From Symmachiella dynata (GTDB lineage Bacteria; Planctomycetota; Planctomycetia; Planctomycetales; Planctomycetaceae): 64,000 nucleotides of DNA. Each line of letters opens with the position of its first letter. Position 1 is the first letter of the stretch. Below are positions 58,049-64,000 of the stretch, piece after piece. The notes beneath the pieces were generated by a model, which did no database searches, was not told where the DNA came from, and saw nothing but the letters and a program-made list of their open reading frames with translations. The stretch is from positions 4,827,001-4,891,000 of the forward strand of contig NZ_CP036276.1 of NCBI RefSeq assembly GCF_007747995.1, read 5' to 3'. The position numbers were made by a program, and so were the translations under genes.

Positions 58049-58534
58049 ATGAGCATTATTGACACAACGACGAAACTTTGGATTTTCAATCGCGAGCGAA
58101 CGCTGGCCACGTTGGACACAATTGCCGAACTGGATGATCCCCAAGGAGCATTGAGCTATCGTCCCGGCACGGGGCGGGCTCACATTGCCTGGCAATTGAT
58201 GCATATTGGAGTCACTGAGCAAATTTTTGCCACGGAACGATTGAAAGGGACTCAGCCGAATTTCGCCGATTTGATTCCCCGCTTTCGTGGTGGAAGCACG
58301 CCGGATGATATCATCCCGACTTTAGATTCCATCCGCGAAGTCCTCTCCACCAGCCGCGAACAATTGCTGGAAACCGTCTCGGAAATCAGCGAAGACGATC
58401 TGGAGACGATTCCCGAGGCATTTCAGGATCGAGGCTGGACGCTGGGGACAATCCTGCAAATCGTCTCCTGGCACGAATGCCATCACCAAGGCCAAGCGCA
58501 TCTGACTTTGAACTTGTACAAGGCAGAGCAATAA
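58049..58534 (+). CDS. DinB-family protein
   Basis: 161 residues, the usual DinB/YfiT length. Four-helix bundle pattern with metal-binding His candidates in AWQLMHIGVTEQ (first helix pair) and SWHECHHQGQAHL near the end. DinB-like proteins bind a divalent metal; some transfer thiols such as bacillithiol or mycothiol, but most are uncharacterised. It stands alone between two minus-strand genes and converges with the sialidase gene, whose end is 36 bases away. Confidence 0.88.
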   Translation: MSIIDTTTKLWIFNRERTLATLDTIAELDDPQGALSYRPGTGRAHIAWQLMHIGVTEQIFATERLKGTQPNFADLIPRFRGGSTPDDIIPTLDSIREVLSTSREQLLETVSEISEDDLETIPEAFQDRGWTLGTILQIVSWHECHHQGQAHLTLNLYKAEQ

Positions 58535-58570
58535 TCCCTGTCGACAGATTTGCCGTCACAGAGGGTTCAA

Positions 58571-59749
58571 TCAATCGGTAATGCTCCACCGCGCCTGTCG
58601 CAACACCGCGTTGGGCGAACCTTTCATCAGTTCGTACCACACGGTGAGCAGCGTTCCGTCGTCGAGTTCGACCGTGGAAGGATATCCCAAATCGCCGCCG
58701 AGACCATCGGCGCTGATCGTCATCGGTTCCGACCACGTTTGACCATTGTCGCTACTGATGCGGGCTTGGTTGCCGTACGGTTTGCGGCGATAACCATAGG
58801 TCATCAACAACCGGCCATCCTTCAACCGCAACAAATGCGAGGGGAGTCCCCACACGCCGATCGTATGGGGAACGGTCCAGGTTTTTCCGCCGTCACTCGA
58901 TTCGCATTGCAGCGTCTCACGGTGATTGGTTTTGTTGTGATTGCGAATCTGGACGATGATGGTTCCATCAACTGCTTCGACACCATGCAGCTCATGGTAA
59001 TTCTGCGGATCGTCGCCGGGGCGTGTGGGAATGTCGGAGAGGAATTTCCAAGACTTACCGTCGTCGGTCGATTCGGCAACCGCCACACGAGCATCGGGCT
59101 TGAGGACTTCTTTGCCCGGATACAACAACCGCCCGTCAGACAGCAAAATTGGTCCGTGGGGGCTGTCGACCAAACAATTGGTGCGTGCCGAAAACGTCAC
59201 GCCGCCGTCGTCAGAGCGGACCATCCACCGGCCGATATCGTTTTTGCGCTGTGCATCGGAAATCCGCTCATGGGCGGCTTGCCAACGGGCCAGCTTTTCA
59301 GCCGACATCGCGCCGGCCTCTCCCGGTTTGGCTGCCAGCGCCCGCTTGAGAATCGGTTCATAGGCCAGCGAAGTGAATGTGGTGATCAGAATCGATCCGT
59401 CAGCGGTCTCCACAACGCCGGCGTCGCGATCATCGATCGGTCCGTCCAGGACCACGCGCGGCCAACTCCAGGTTTTGCCCCCATCGTGCGAACGCATCAA
59501 CTCGACACGTCCGAACGGGCAGACATGGTGTTCACGCCCCCCGGAATAGACCAACAGCAACTCCCCGTCGGCTCGACGCGCGAGCGTGGGCCAGCCATGA
59601 TAATACTCCGGCGTCTTGCTGATCACTTCGGTCGACTCGACAACCGCTTTCGGTCCGGCGAATGCGGAATTGCTCAAGCCCCAAACCATGGCCAATGCCA
59701 AAATGCCGGCGGTTTGCAGCATGCGGCGTCGCGTGAACTCCCCTGTCAT
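58571..59749 (-). CDS. Sialidase-like (BNR repeat) protein with Tat-type signal
   Basis: 392 residues with an Arg-rich export signal (TRRRMLQTAGILALAMVWG). Five Asp-box (BNR) repeats of S-x-D-x-G-x-T-W/F type are visible: RSHDGGKTWSWP, RSDDGGVTFSAR, ESTDDGKSWKFL, ESSDGGKTWTVP and SSDNGQTWSEP. This is a six-bladed propeller of the exo-sialidase superfamily. An N-terminal GWPTLARRADGELLLVYSGG segment matches the first blade. Whether it cleaves sialic acid is unproven; many planctomycete members probably act on other sugars or none. Confidence 0.87.
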   Translation of the reverse strand: MTGEFTRRRMLQTAGILALAMVWGLSNSAFAGPKAVVESTEVISKTPEYYHGWPTLARRADGELLLVYSGGREHHVCPFGRVELMRSHDGGKTWSWPRVVLDGPIDDRDAGVVETADGSILITTFTSLAYEPILKRALAAKPGEAGAMSAEKLARWQAAHERISDAQRKNDIGRWMVRSDDGGVTFSARTNCLVDSPHGPILLSDGRLLYPGKEVLKPDARVAVAESTDDGKSWKFLSDIPTRPGDDPQNYHELHGVEAVDGTIIVQIRNHNKTNHRETLQCESSDGGKTWTVPHTIGVWGLPSHLLRLKDGRLLMTYGYRRKPYGNQARISSDNGQTWSEPMTISADGLGGDLGYPSTVELDDGTLLTVWYELMKGSPNAVLRQARWSITD

Positions 59750-60064
59750 CGTCAGGTCCCTTTAGCGAATGAGATTCTGTTCGTCAGTGGTGTTTGTCTA
59801 GAATCCGTTTCAAAACCCGGTTGAGCCTGTTCTGGAAAGTTGCAGACCAGTGTCTGCGGGAAGCTTCAGAGGGTTTGGAAACGACTTACCAGACTCACCA
59901 CAGCCTATACGGACTAACACGGGATGAAAAGCCTGCCCACTCAATTGTTCACACAAACACTTAGGTGACGAACGGATACCGCGCGTTGTTCGAAATTTGC
60001 GGGACGCGTATACTCAATGGAAACATAACGTTGGGCGACAATTCAGACTGAAGGAATACAAAAA
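59750..60064. other. Divergent intergenic region with 76-nt element (copy C)
   Basis: 315 bases between the sialidase start (minus) and proC start (plus). The 76-nt inverted repeat occupies 59807-59882. Promoters for both genes should be here but were not assigned. Confidence 0.55.
59807..59882 (-). repeat. 76-nt inverted-repeat element, copy C (reverse orientation)
   Basis: Ends are GTTTCAAAACCC (59807-59818) and GGGTTTGGAAAC (59871-59882), one mismatch from perfect. Its reverse complement aligns without gaps to copies A and B. Confidence 0.88.
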
Positions 60065-60880
60065 ATGGGCGAGGCACAACCTCGAATCGGATTCATCGGC
60101 GCGGGGCGAATGGCGACCGCGTTGGCAGCCGGATTTACGGCGGCAAAAATCACCGCTGCCTCGGAAATCATCGCCAGCGACGTGCTGGCCGAGGGACGAC
60201 AGCGATTTTCCGACACGACCGGCGCAGCTGTTACCGAATCGAATGCCGATGTATTCGCTGCGGCGGATATTATTTTTGTGGCGGTCAAACCGCAGAGTTT
60301 GCCGAGCCTGCTCAACGAGATCCAGCCGTTTGTCAAACCGCAACATTTGTTGATTTCCATCGCCGCGGGCGTCGCAATGGAGACATTCCTTGGAACGTTG
60401 GGAACCGAAACGCGGTTGGTGCGGGTGATGCCGAACACTCCATGCCTGGTCGGCACATCAGCATCGGCCTTCGCACTGGGAGGGGCTGCAACGGCCGCGG
60501 ATGGCGAGTTGGTCCAACGGCTCTTGTCGGCAGTGGGCGTCGCTGTGGAGGTTTCAGAAAGCCTACTGGATGCCGTGACCGGGCTTTCGGGAAGCGGTCC
60601 GGCTTACGGGTATTTGATGATCGAAGCCCTCAGCGACGGCGGCGTTCGCATGGGCTTGCCCAGGGATATTGCGACTACGTTGGCGGCTCAGACGTTGCTG
60701 GGAGCGGCAAAAATGGTTCTGGAAACGGGTCAGCACCCCGGCGCGCTCAAGGATGCCGTCACCAGTCCCGGCGGGACCACGATCGCCGGTTTGCATGCTT
60801 TGGAAAATGGGGGACTTCGCGGCACCGTTATCAACGCCGTCGAAGCGGCAACACGGCGGTCCCAGGAACTTGGGCAGTAA
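60065..60880 (+). CDS. proC: Pyrroline-5-carboxylate reductase
   Basis: 271 residues. It reduces pyrroline-5-carboxylate to proline with NAD(P)H, the last step of proline biosynthesis, in the cytoplasm. Motifs: the Rossmann start [39 protein letters not shown], and the P5CR signature [20 protein letters not shown] followed by [15 protein letters not shown]. The length is normal (about 270). It is followed after 22 bases by the dehydrogenase gene, so they are likely co-transcribed. Confidence 0.96.
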   Translation: MGEAQPRIGFIGAGRMATALAAGFTAAKITAASEIIASDVLAEGRQRFSDTTGAAVTESNADVFAAADIIFVAVKPQSLPSLLNEIQPFVKPQHLLISIAAGVAMETFLGTLGTETRLVRVMPNTPCLVGTSASAFALGGAATAADGELVQRLLSAVGVAVEVSESLLDAVTGLSGSGPAYGYLMIEALSDGGVRMGLPRDIATTLAAQTLLGAAKMVLETGQHPGALKDAVTSPGGTTIAGLHALENGGLRGTVINAVEAATRRSQELGQ

Positions 60881-60902
60881 TCTTTTTTCAGAGGGGCAAC
60901 CC

Positions 60903-61751
60903 ATGCAGGTGGAACATGTGGCAATTTTGGGCGCGGGGGCAATGGGCCGGGGCATTACCGAAGCGGCTGCCGTCCACGGCGTCCAGATCACTGTGATCGA
61001 ACCGGTTCAGGAACAGCGCACGTTAGCGGCCGCCCATATCAAAAAATCCGTCGAAAAGGGGATTCGTCGCGGGAAAGTGTCCGCCGAGTCACCAGAGGAA
61101 GTCCTGAAATGTATCCGTTGGACTGATCAACTTGAGGCGGCTCATGAAGCGGATTTTGTCATCGAAGCCGCTGTGGAACGGGAAGAAATCAAGACCGAAT
61201 TATTTCGGAAACTGGATGACCTCTGCGGTCCCGACACGATTTTAGCGTCCAATACGTCCAGCATTTCCATCACGCTTTTGGCCGCTGCGACGAAGCGCCC
61301 GGAACAGGTTGTGGGAATGCATTTTTTCAATCCTGTGCCCGTGATGGCGCCGGTGGAAATTGTCCGTGGACTGCAAACCAGTGCGGAGACAATCGCGACG
61401 ACAAAGACGCTGGCGGAAAAAATGGGCAAACAGGCGCTCATCGTGGCGGACAGTCCGGGATTTGTGGTGAATCGGATCTTGATGCCGCTTATCAACGAAG
61501 CCATCTTCACGCTGCAAGAAGGAATTGCCGACGAACAGACAATCGATTCGCTAATGAAATTGGGTTGCAACCACCCGATGGGTCCGTTGGAATTGGCCGA
61601 CTTAATCGGCCTGGATGTTTGTCTGGATATTTCAAAAGTTCTTTACAAAGAACTGGGCGATCCCAAGTATCGGCCTTGTCCATTGCTGGCACGGATGGTC
61701 GCTGCGGGGCATATCGGCCGAAAATCGGGGCGTGGATTTTACCGGTATTAA
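60903..61751 (+). CDS. 3-hydroxybutyryl-CoA dehydrogenase family protein
   Basis: 282 residues from ATG 60903, with AGGGG about seven bases upstream. It has the single-domain 3HCDH layout: NAD-binding [51 protein letters not shown] (catalytic His), then [17 protein letters not shown] and [17 protein letters not shown]. It interconverts 3-hydroxyacyl-CoA and 3-oxoacyl-CoA with NAD(P), the short-chain (butyryl) type being most likely from length. It follows proC directly. The exact chain length and direction are not determined. Confidence 0.93.
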   Translation: MQVEHVAILGAGAMGRGITEAAAVHGVQITVIEPVQEQRTLAAAHIKKSVEKGIRRGKVSAESPEEVLKCIRWTDQLEAAHEADFVIEAAVEREEIKTELFRKLDDLCGPDTILASNTSSISITLLAAATKRPEQVVGMHFFNPVPVMAPVEIVRGLQTSAETIATTKTLAEKMGKQALIVADSPGFVVNRILMPLINEAIFTLQEGIADEQTIDSLMKLGCNHPMGPLELADLIGLDVCLDISKVLYKELGDPKYRPCPLLARMVAAGHIGRKSGRGFYRY

Positions 61752-61913
61752 ACGCTCGCGTGACATCGCCTCTTAAACCATCAACGGCGAACATGCGTGC
61801 ATTGTGTTGAGCCTCGACCGATCAAATTTTCGAAAAGAAAAAAGGGCATGCGTATTTTTTCGCACCGATGCCAATCAAGTTCGTGTTCCCATTACGACTT
61901 ACAACATGATCAC

Positions 61914-62069
61914 TCATATCGATTGCGCGGCTTTGTGATGCGAACGTTTTTTAGAATTATCAATTGTTAATTTCGGTAACTTGACTTTGCATCTGTATTC
62001 GATAAAACGGGATTCCTGAGAGGCGATCGTGTAACGGAGGCAGTTAAGTTCGGTGTCCTTATGGGACAT
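61914..62069 (-). CDS. Possible 51-residue basic protein
   Basis: Too short for confident calling, but ATG 62069 has an unusually strong purine-rich leader (AAAGGAGAGGGGGTCCTACC) on the minus strand. The product is Lys/Arg-rich (about 10 basic residues in the last 25), with two Cys (Cys10 and Cys27). No family is recognised. It lies 300 bases downstream of the reverse transcriptase gene on the same strand, so it might be part of that locus. Third-base use looks coding-like but this is weak evidence at such a length. Confidence 0.4.
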   Translation of the reverse strand: MSHKDTELNCLRYTIASQESRFIEYRCKVKLPKLTIDNSKKRSHHKAAQSI

Positions 62070-62328
62070 GGTAGGACCCCCTCTCCTTTTGCCGTTTCTT
62101 TCTCGCGCGGCACACGCTGAACGGCACAACTGGGCACTGAATACCGGTTGATGCACTGTTCCACACAGCCTCACGCTGTGCGTTGATTGCGAAGGCTCGC
62201 TGTGCGCTGGACGCGAATTTGTGGGAACGGAGTCCCACTCACGCGGCATTCCCGACTCCCCCACTTGCGTATTCAAGTCTTTGGGTGCAACGCATTCTGA
62301 TCGGGGAATTTTTCGTCCTCTGCGGAAA

Positions 62329-62346
62329 GGTGCGTCGCGATGCACC
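62329..62346. repeat. GTCGCGA palindrome repeat, copy 5
   Basis: GGTGCGTCGCGATGCACC, one base from the perfect form, followed by CTACG, the complement of the CGTAG that precedes copy 4. It stands 26 bases after the reverse transcriptase stop. Confidence 0.85.
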
Positions 62347-62372
62347 CTACGGGGACGTGGGATAATATCGCC

Positions 62373-63662
62373 CTAGCTGCGCCAATCGATGCGATCAAAG
62401 ATGGCCTGTAGCTTGCGTCCGCGATCGGGATGGATGCTCTGGACATGGCCGATGCGACCGCGCAGGTGCGCGGCAAAGTCCGCCCGCTGTTCACGGTTTT
62501 GCGTCGCTGCTCCGTGCCGGACGCAGTTCGTCAAAATCGCTTTGAGACGGTCGTAATCTTTGCGAGAAACATTCAGCCGCTCATTGACCACCACACCCGT
62601 GACACGTTGCTGTTGATTATTGCGAACAACTTTCCGTTTTCCGGCGTGAACGGTAAAGCGTTCGGACCGCACGATCTTTGTGACCAGCGGAATAAAAACA
62701 TTCAGACTATCGATTAGGTGTTGATCGCCCGAAAAGGTGAGGTCGTCGGCGTAGCGGGTGTAGGTGGCACCGAAAGCGCGGGCCATGCCGGCCAAACGCA
62801 GGTCCAATGCATAACAAGACAGATTGGCCAATGCGGGCGAGGTCGGGGCGCCTTGTGGCAAATGTCGCGATAAATAGGGACGGACCACGCTCCGATCACC
62901 GCCCGGCGCCGGCAGGCGCTCAGGTGGCAACGCAGTGGTTAGCCGTCCTAGCCAAATGGCTGCCTCGCGAGAAAATCCAATGCTGCGAAAAATAGCGACT
63001 ACGCGTGAGAAGCTAACGTTGGCATAGAAATTCTCGAGGTCGAATTTCAAAACCACGCGCTGCCCCACGTGCGGTTGGGCATTGGTACAAATCGATCGGC
63101 CGGCGACAAAACCATGTGCTGCGTTGTGTAGTGGAATCCGATCAAGAATTTCACGAAGGATTTTTCGTTGGATCGCCTTGAGGATCGGTTTGGGCGCCTC
63201 AACGAGCCGATACCCACCGCCCCGTTTTTTTAACCAACTGTAATGATAATGGGCCTGCGGAACATGCGCTGCGCGGCCACCATCGTCAAAGCGATGAATC
63301 AGCCATGCCAAGCGGCCGCAGGGCATCTCCAGCCAATTAGCGATGTCGCTGGGCGTGCAAAGCTGGGGCAAGCCGAATTGGTGGAGACGTTCGGGGTTAC
63401 TATCTTTGCTGAGATCGCGGTATTCGCCGTAACCTCCAAAACGCGCAAAGCGGTAGGGAGATTCGGCGGATTCCTCACCAGCATCCTCTGCTGGATCTGT
63501 GGCACGCGGGCCTTGCCGGCGACGCAAGGGGACCATGTAGATGTGTCCCAAACGGCCGCGACGGCGACGGAGTTTCCCACGCCGTTCATTAGCGCGATCC
63601 TGCCCCGTGGGGGGCGTTTTTTTCAATCCGAGCCAGCGGAGAATGGAATCGAAGAAGCTCAT
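62373..63662 (-). CDS. Retron-type reverse transcriptase with long N-terminal extension
   Basis: 429 residues from ATG 63662; an in-frame TTG two codons earlier is possible. RT hallmarks in order: the retron NAxxH motif as NAAH (180-183) within LHNAAHGFVAGRSICTNA, first catalytic Asp208 in KFDLENFY, QGAPTSP (270-276), YADD (304-307), HAGKRK (339-344) and the retron VTG (354-356). The thumb region ends near FDRIDW. A 130-160 residue N-terminal part is unusual for short retron RTs: a basic Arg-rich stretch, then FGLPQLCTPSDIANWLEMP and KKRGGGYRLVEAPKP. I recall a similar layout in myxobacterial Mx162-type RTs. It should copy a structured RNA into msDNA; retrons act in anti-phage defence. No effector gene was recognised. 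Confidence 0.88.
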   Translation of the reverse strand: MSFFDSILRWLGLKKTPPTGQDRANERRGKLRRRRGRLGHIYMVPLRRRQGPRATDPAEDAGEESAESPYRFARFGGYGEYRDLSKDSNPERLHQFGLPQLCTPSDIANWLEMPCGRLAWLIHRFDDGGRAAHVPQAHYHYSWLKKRGGGYRLVEAPKPILKAIQRKILREILDRIPLHNAAHGFVAGRSICTNAQPHVGQRVVLKFDLENFYANVSFSRVVAIFRSIGFSREAAIWLGRLTTALPPERLPAPGGDRSVVRPYLSRHLPQGAPTSPALANLSCYALDLRLAGMARAFGATYTRYADDLTFSGDQHLIDSLNVFIPLVTKIVRSERFTVHAGKRKVVRNNQQQRVTGVVVNERLNVSRKDYDRLKAILTNCVRHGAATQNREQRADFAAHLRGRIGHVQSIHPDRGRKLQAIFDRIDWRS

Positions 63663-63668
63663 ATGCAA

Positions 63669-63980
63669 TTACGCCGCCGTTACTCGTGCCCGGTGCGGAC
63701 GAATGATTCTCCAACGTCCGCAAGATAACAGCCCGGCCGACGAATCACTGCCTGGTGACAGTCGGAAGCGACTGCCGGTGTTGATTCTTGACCATTCGAG
63801 AAATTTGCGCCGGAGGCGAATGTAGGGATTGTTCGTTGCACGATGTGCGAAACGCACGTCCTTGGACGCGGCGCCTGTCTCCTCAATGGGAACTTCGACT
63901 TCAAAAACTCCAGCCATGAAAAAACCATGACCGGCGGGCGGAACAACTGCTTCCTGTGGCGAATCGTGACTCACGTGCAA
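63669..63980 (-). CDS. Doubtful 103-codon frame abutting the RT gene
   Basis: An open frame from TTG 63980 (inside the loop of the terminal hairpin) to a TAA that immediately precedes the possible TTG start of the RT. An internal ATG at 63917 would give 82 residues. The sequence (EVEVPIEETGAASKDVRF, IRLRRKFLEWSRINTGSRF) is not recognised. It has no evident ribosome site and covers the same bases as several stable hairpins. Either it is a small partner protein translated just ahead of the RT, or the frame is fortuitous and the region is the retron RNA. Confidence 0.25.
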   Translation of the reverse strand: MHVSHDSPQEAVVPPAGHGFFMAGVFEVEVPIEETGAASKDVRFAHRATNNPYIRLRRKFLEWSRINTGSRFRLSPGSDSSAGLLSCGRWRIIRPHRARVTAA

Positions 63981-64000
63981 TCCACGTGAGTCACGATTCA
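63695..64000 (-). ncRNA. Candidate retron msr-msd leader region (extends past the window)
   Basis: The 340 bases upstream of the RT hold no clear gene but several stems. On the plus-strand coordinates: GCGGACG/CGTCCGC (63695-63701 with 63715-63721); a two-part stem with GAATCA/TGATTC outside (63742-63747 with 63782-63787) and CAGTCG/CGACTG inside (63759-63764 with 63769-63774); GTGCG/CGCAC around a three-base loop (TTT on the minus strand) near 63845-63857; and a perfect 17-bp inverted repeat at 63961-63999. Retron RNAs lie just upstream of the RT and contain such short stems plus a long msd stem. The a1/a2 pairing and the branching G could not be fixed, so borders are approximate. Confidence 0.4.
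63961..63999. repeat. Perfect 17-bp inverted repeat at the window edge
   Basis: GAATCGTGACTCACGTG (63961-63977) and its exact complement CACGTGAGTCACGATTC (63983-63999) with loop CAATC. Could be an msd-type stem of the retron RNA or the terminator of a gene beyond the window. Confidence 0.9.

Larger units (their letters stand above)
61752..62372. other. Intergenic region between the dehydrogenase and RT genes
   Basis: 621 bases between convergent genes. It contains a possible 51-codon gene (61914-62069, minus), several short words repeated from other intergenic regions such as GGGAACGGAGTCCCACTCAC (about 62222-62241), and palindrome copy 5. Confidence 0.6.

Noticed and set aside
58550-59824. 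424-codon plus-strand frame
   Set aside because: Antisense to the sialidase gene, whose five Asp boxes and signal are clear.
62373-63662. Group II intron or diversity-generating RT
   Set aside because: No maturase/HNH domain, no intron borders or template/variable repeats nearby, and the NAAH, QGAPTSP and VTG motifs fit retron RTs.
1-64000. tRNA, rRNA and insertion sequences with transposase
   Set aside because: No cloverleaf with a TTCGA-type arm, no rRNA-like stretch and no transposase-like protein was recognised on either strand by eye.

Overview
The window reads as chromosomal DNA of a planctomycete, probably order Planctomycetales. The signs are moderate-to-high GC, many large secreted or membrane proteins with no close functional name, Tat-signal oxidoreductases and sialidases, tandem secreted FAD oxidoreductases, a ceramidase-like protein, an acidic DUF11 protein, and a degenerate Gsp/Pil-type secretion cluster. 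Palindromic intergenic repeats are abundant. This assignment is an inference; there is no rRNA or other taxonomic marker. I saw no tRNA, rRNA or CRISPR array.

Layout. 1-9.7 kb: a plus-strand operon of cell-envelope proteins: the end of a BatA-like protein, a VWA/amidotransferase-fold membrane protein, a DUF4175-like membrane/coiled-coil protein, two secreted low-complexity proteins and an NPCBM protein. 9.8-14.7 kb: three consecutive trypsin-fold (S1C) proteins. The first has an intact triad, the second has lost Asp and Ser, and the third has lost all three and is fused to a hydrolase-like domain whose nucleophile is also replaced. 14.8-17.2 kb: purC and aroC, separated by a pair of repeat hairpins. 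17.4-31.7 kb: minus-strand genes: a DUF11 protein, two paralogous FAD oxidoreductases, an HtrA-like protease, a DksA/TraR zinc-finger protein, a ceramidase-like protein, a Tat protein and a small His-rich secreted protein. 32.0-55.9 kb: a long plus-strand run: an EF-hand protein, a giant secretin-N-domain protein with no pore domain, then gspE-F-G-H-I-J-K, a GspL/PilM-PilN-like protein, a GspM protein carrying a GspC/PilP-like end, the pore-forming secretin gspD, a lipoprotein, a BON protein and an unknown protein. 56-61.8 kb: a Gfo/Idh/MocA oxidoreductase, DinB, a sialidase, proC and a 3-hydroxyacyl-CoA dehydrogenase. 62.4-64 kb: a retron-type reverse transcriptase on the minus strand, with a hairpin-rich leader running off the window end.

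How the parts fit. The gsp cluster looks like one complete export or pilus-like machine: cytoplasmic ATPase, inner-membrane platform, five pseudopilins and an outer-membrane secretin. GspC has no gene of its own; a GspC-like domain seems to be carried at the end of the GspM protein. The most novel candidate is the retron at the right edge. Its RT has the retron hallmarks (NAAH, QGAPTSP, YADD, VTG), a long N-terminal extension, and upstream DNA with several stems including a perfect 17-bp inverted repeat. A second notable feature is a family of exactly 76-nt inverted-repeat elements present three times between genes. Palindromes around the core GTCGCGA occur five times.
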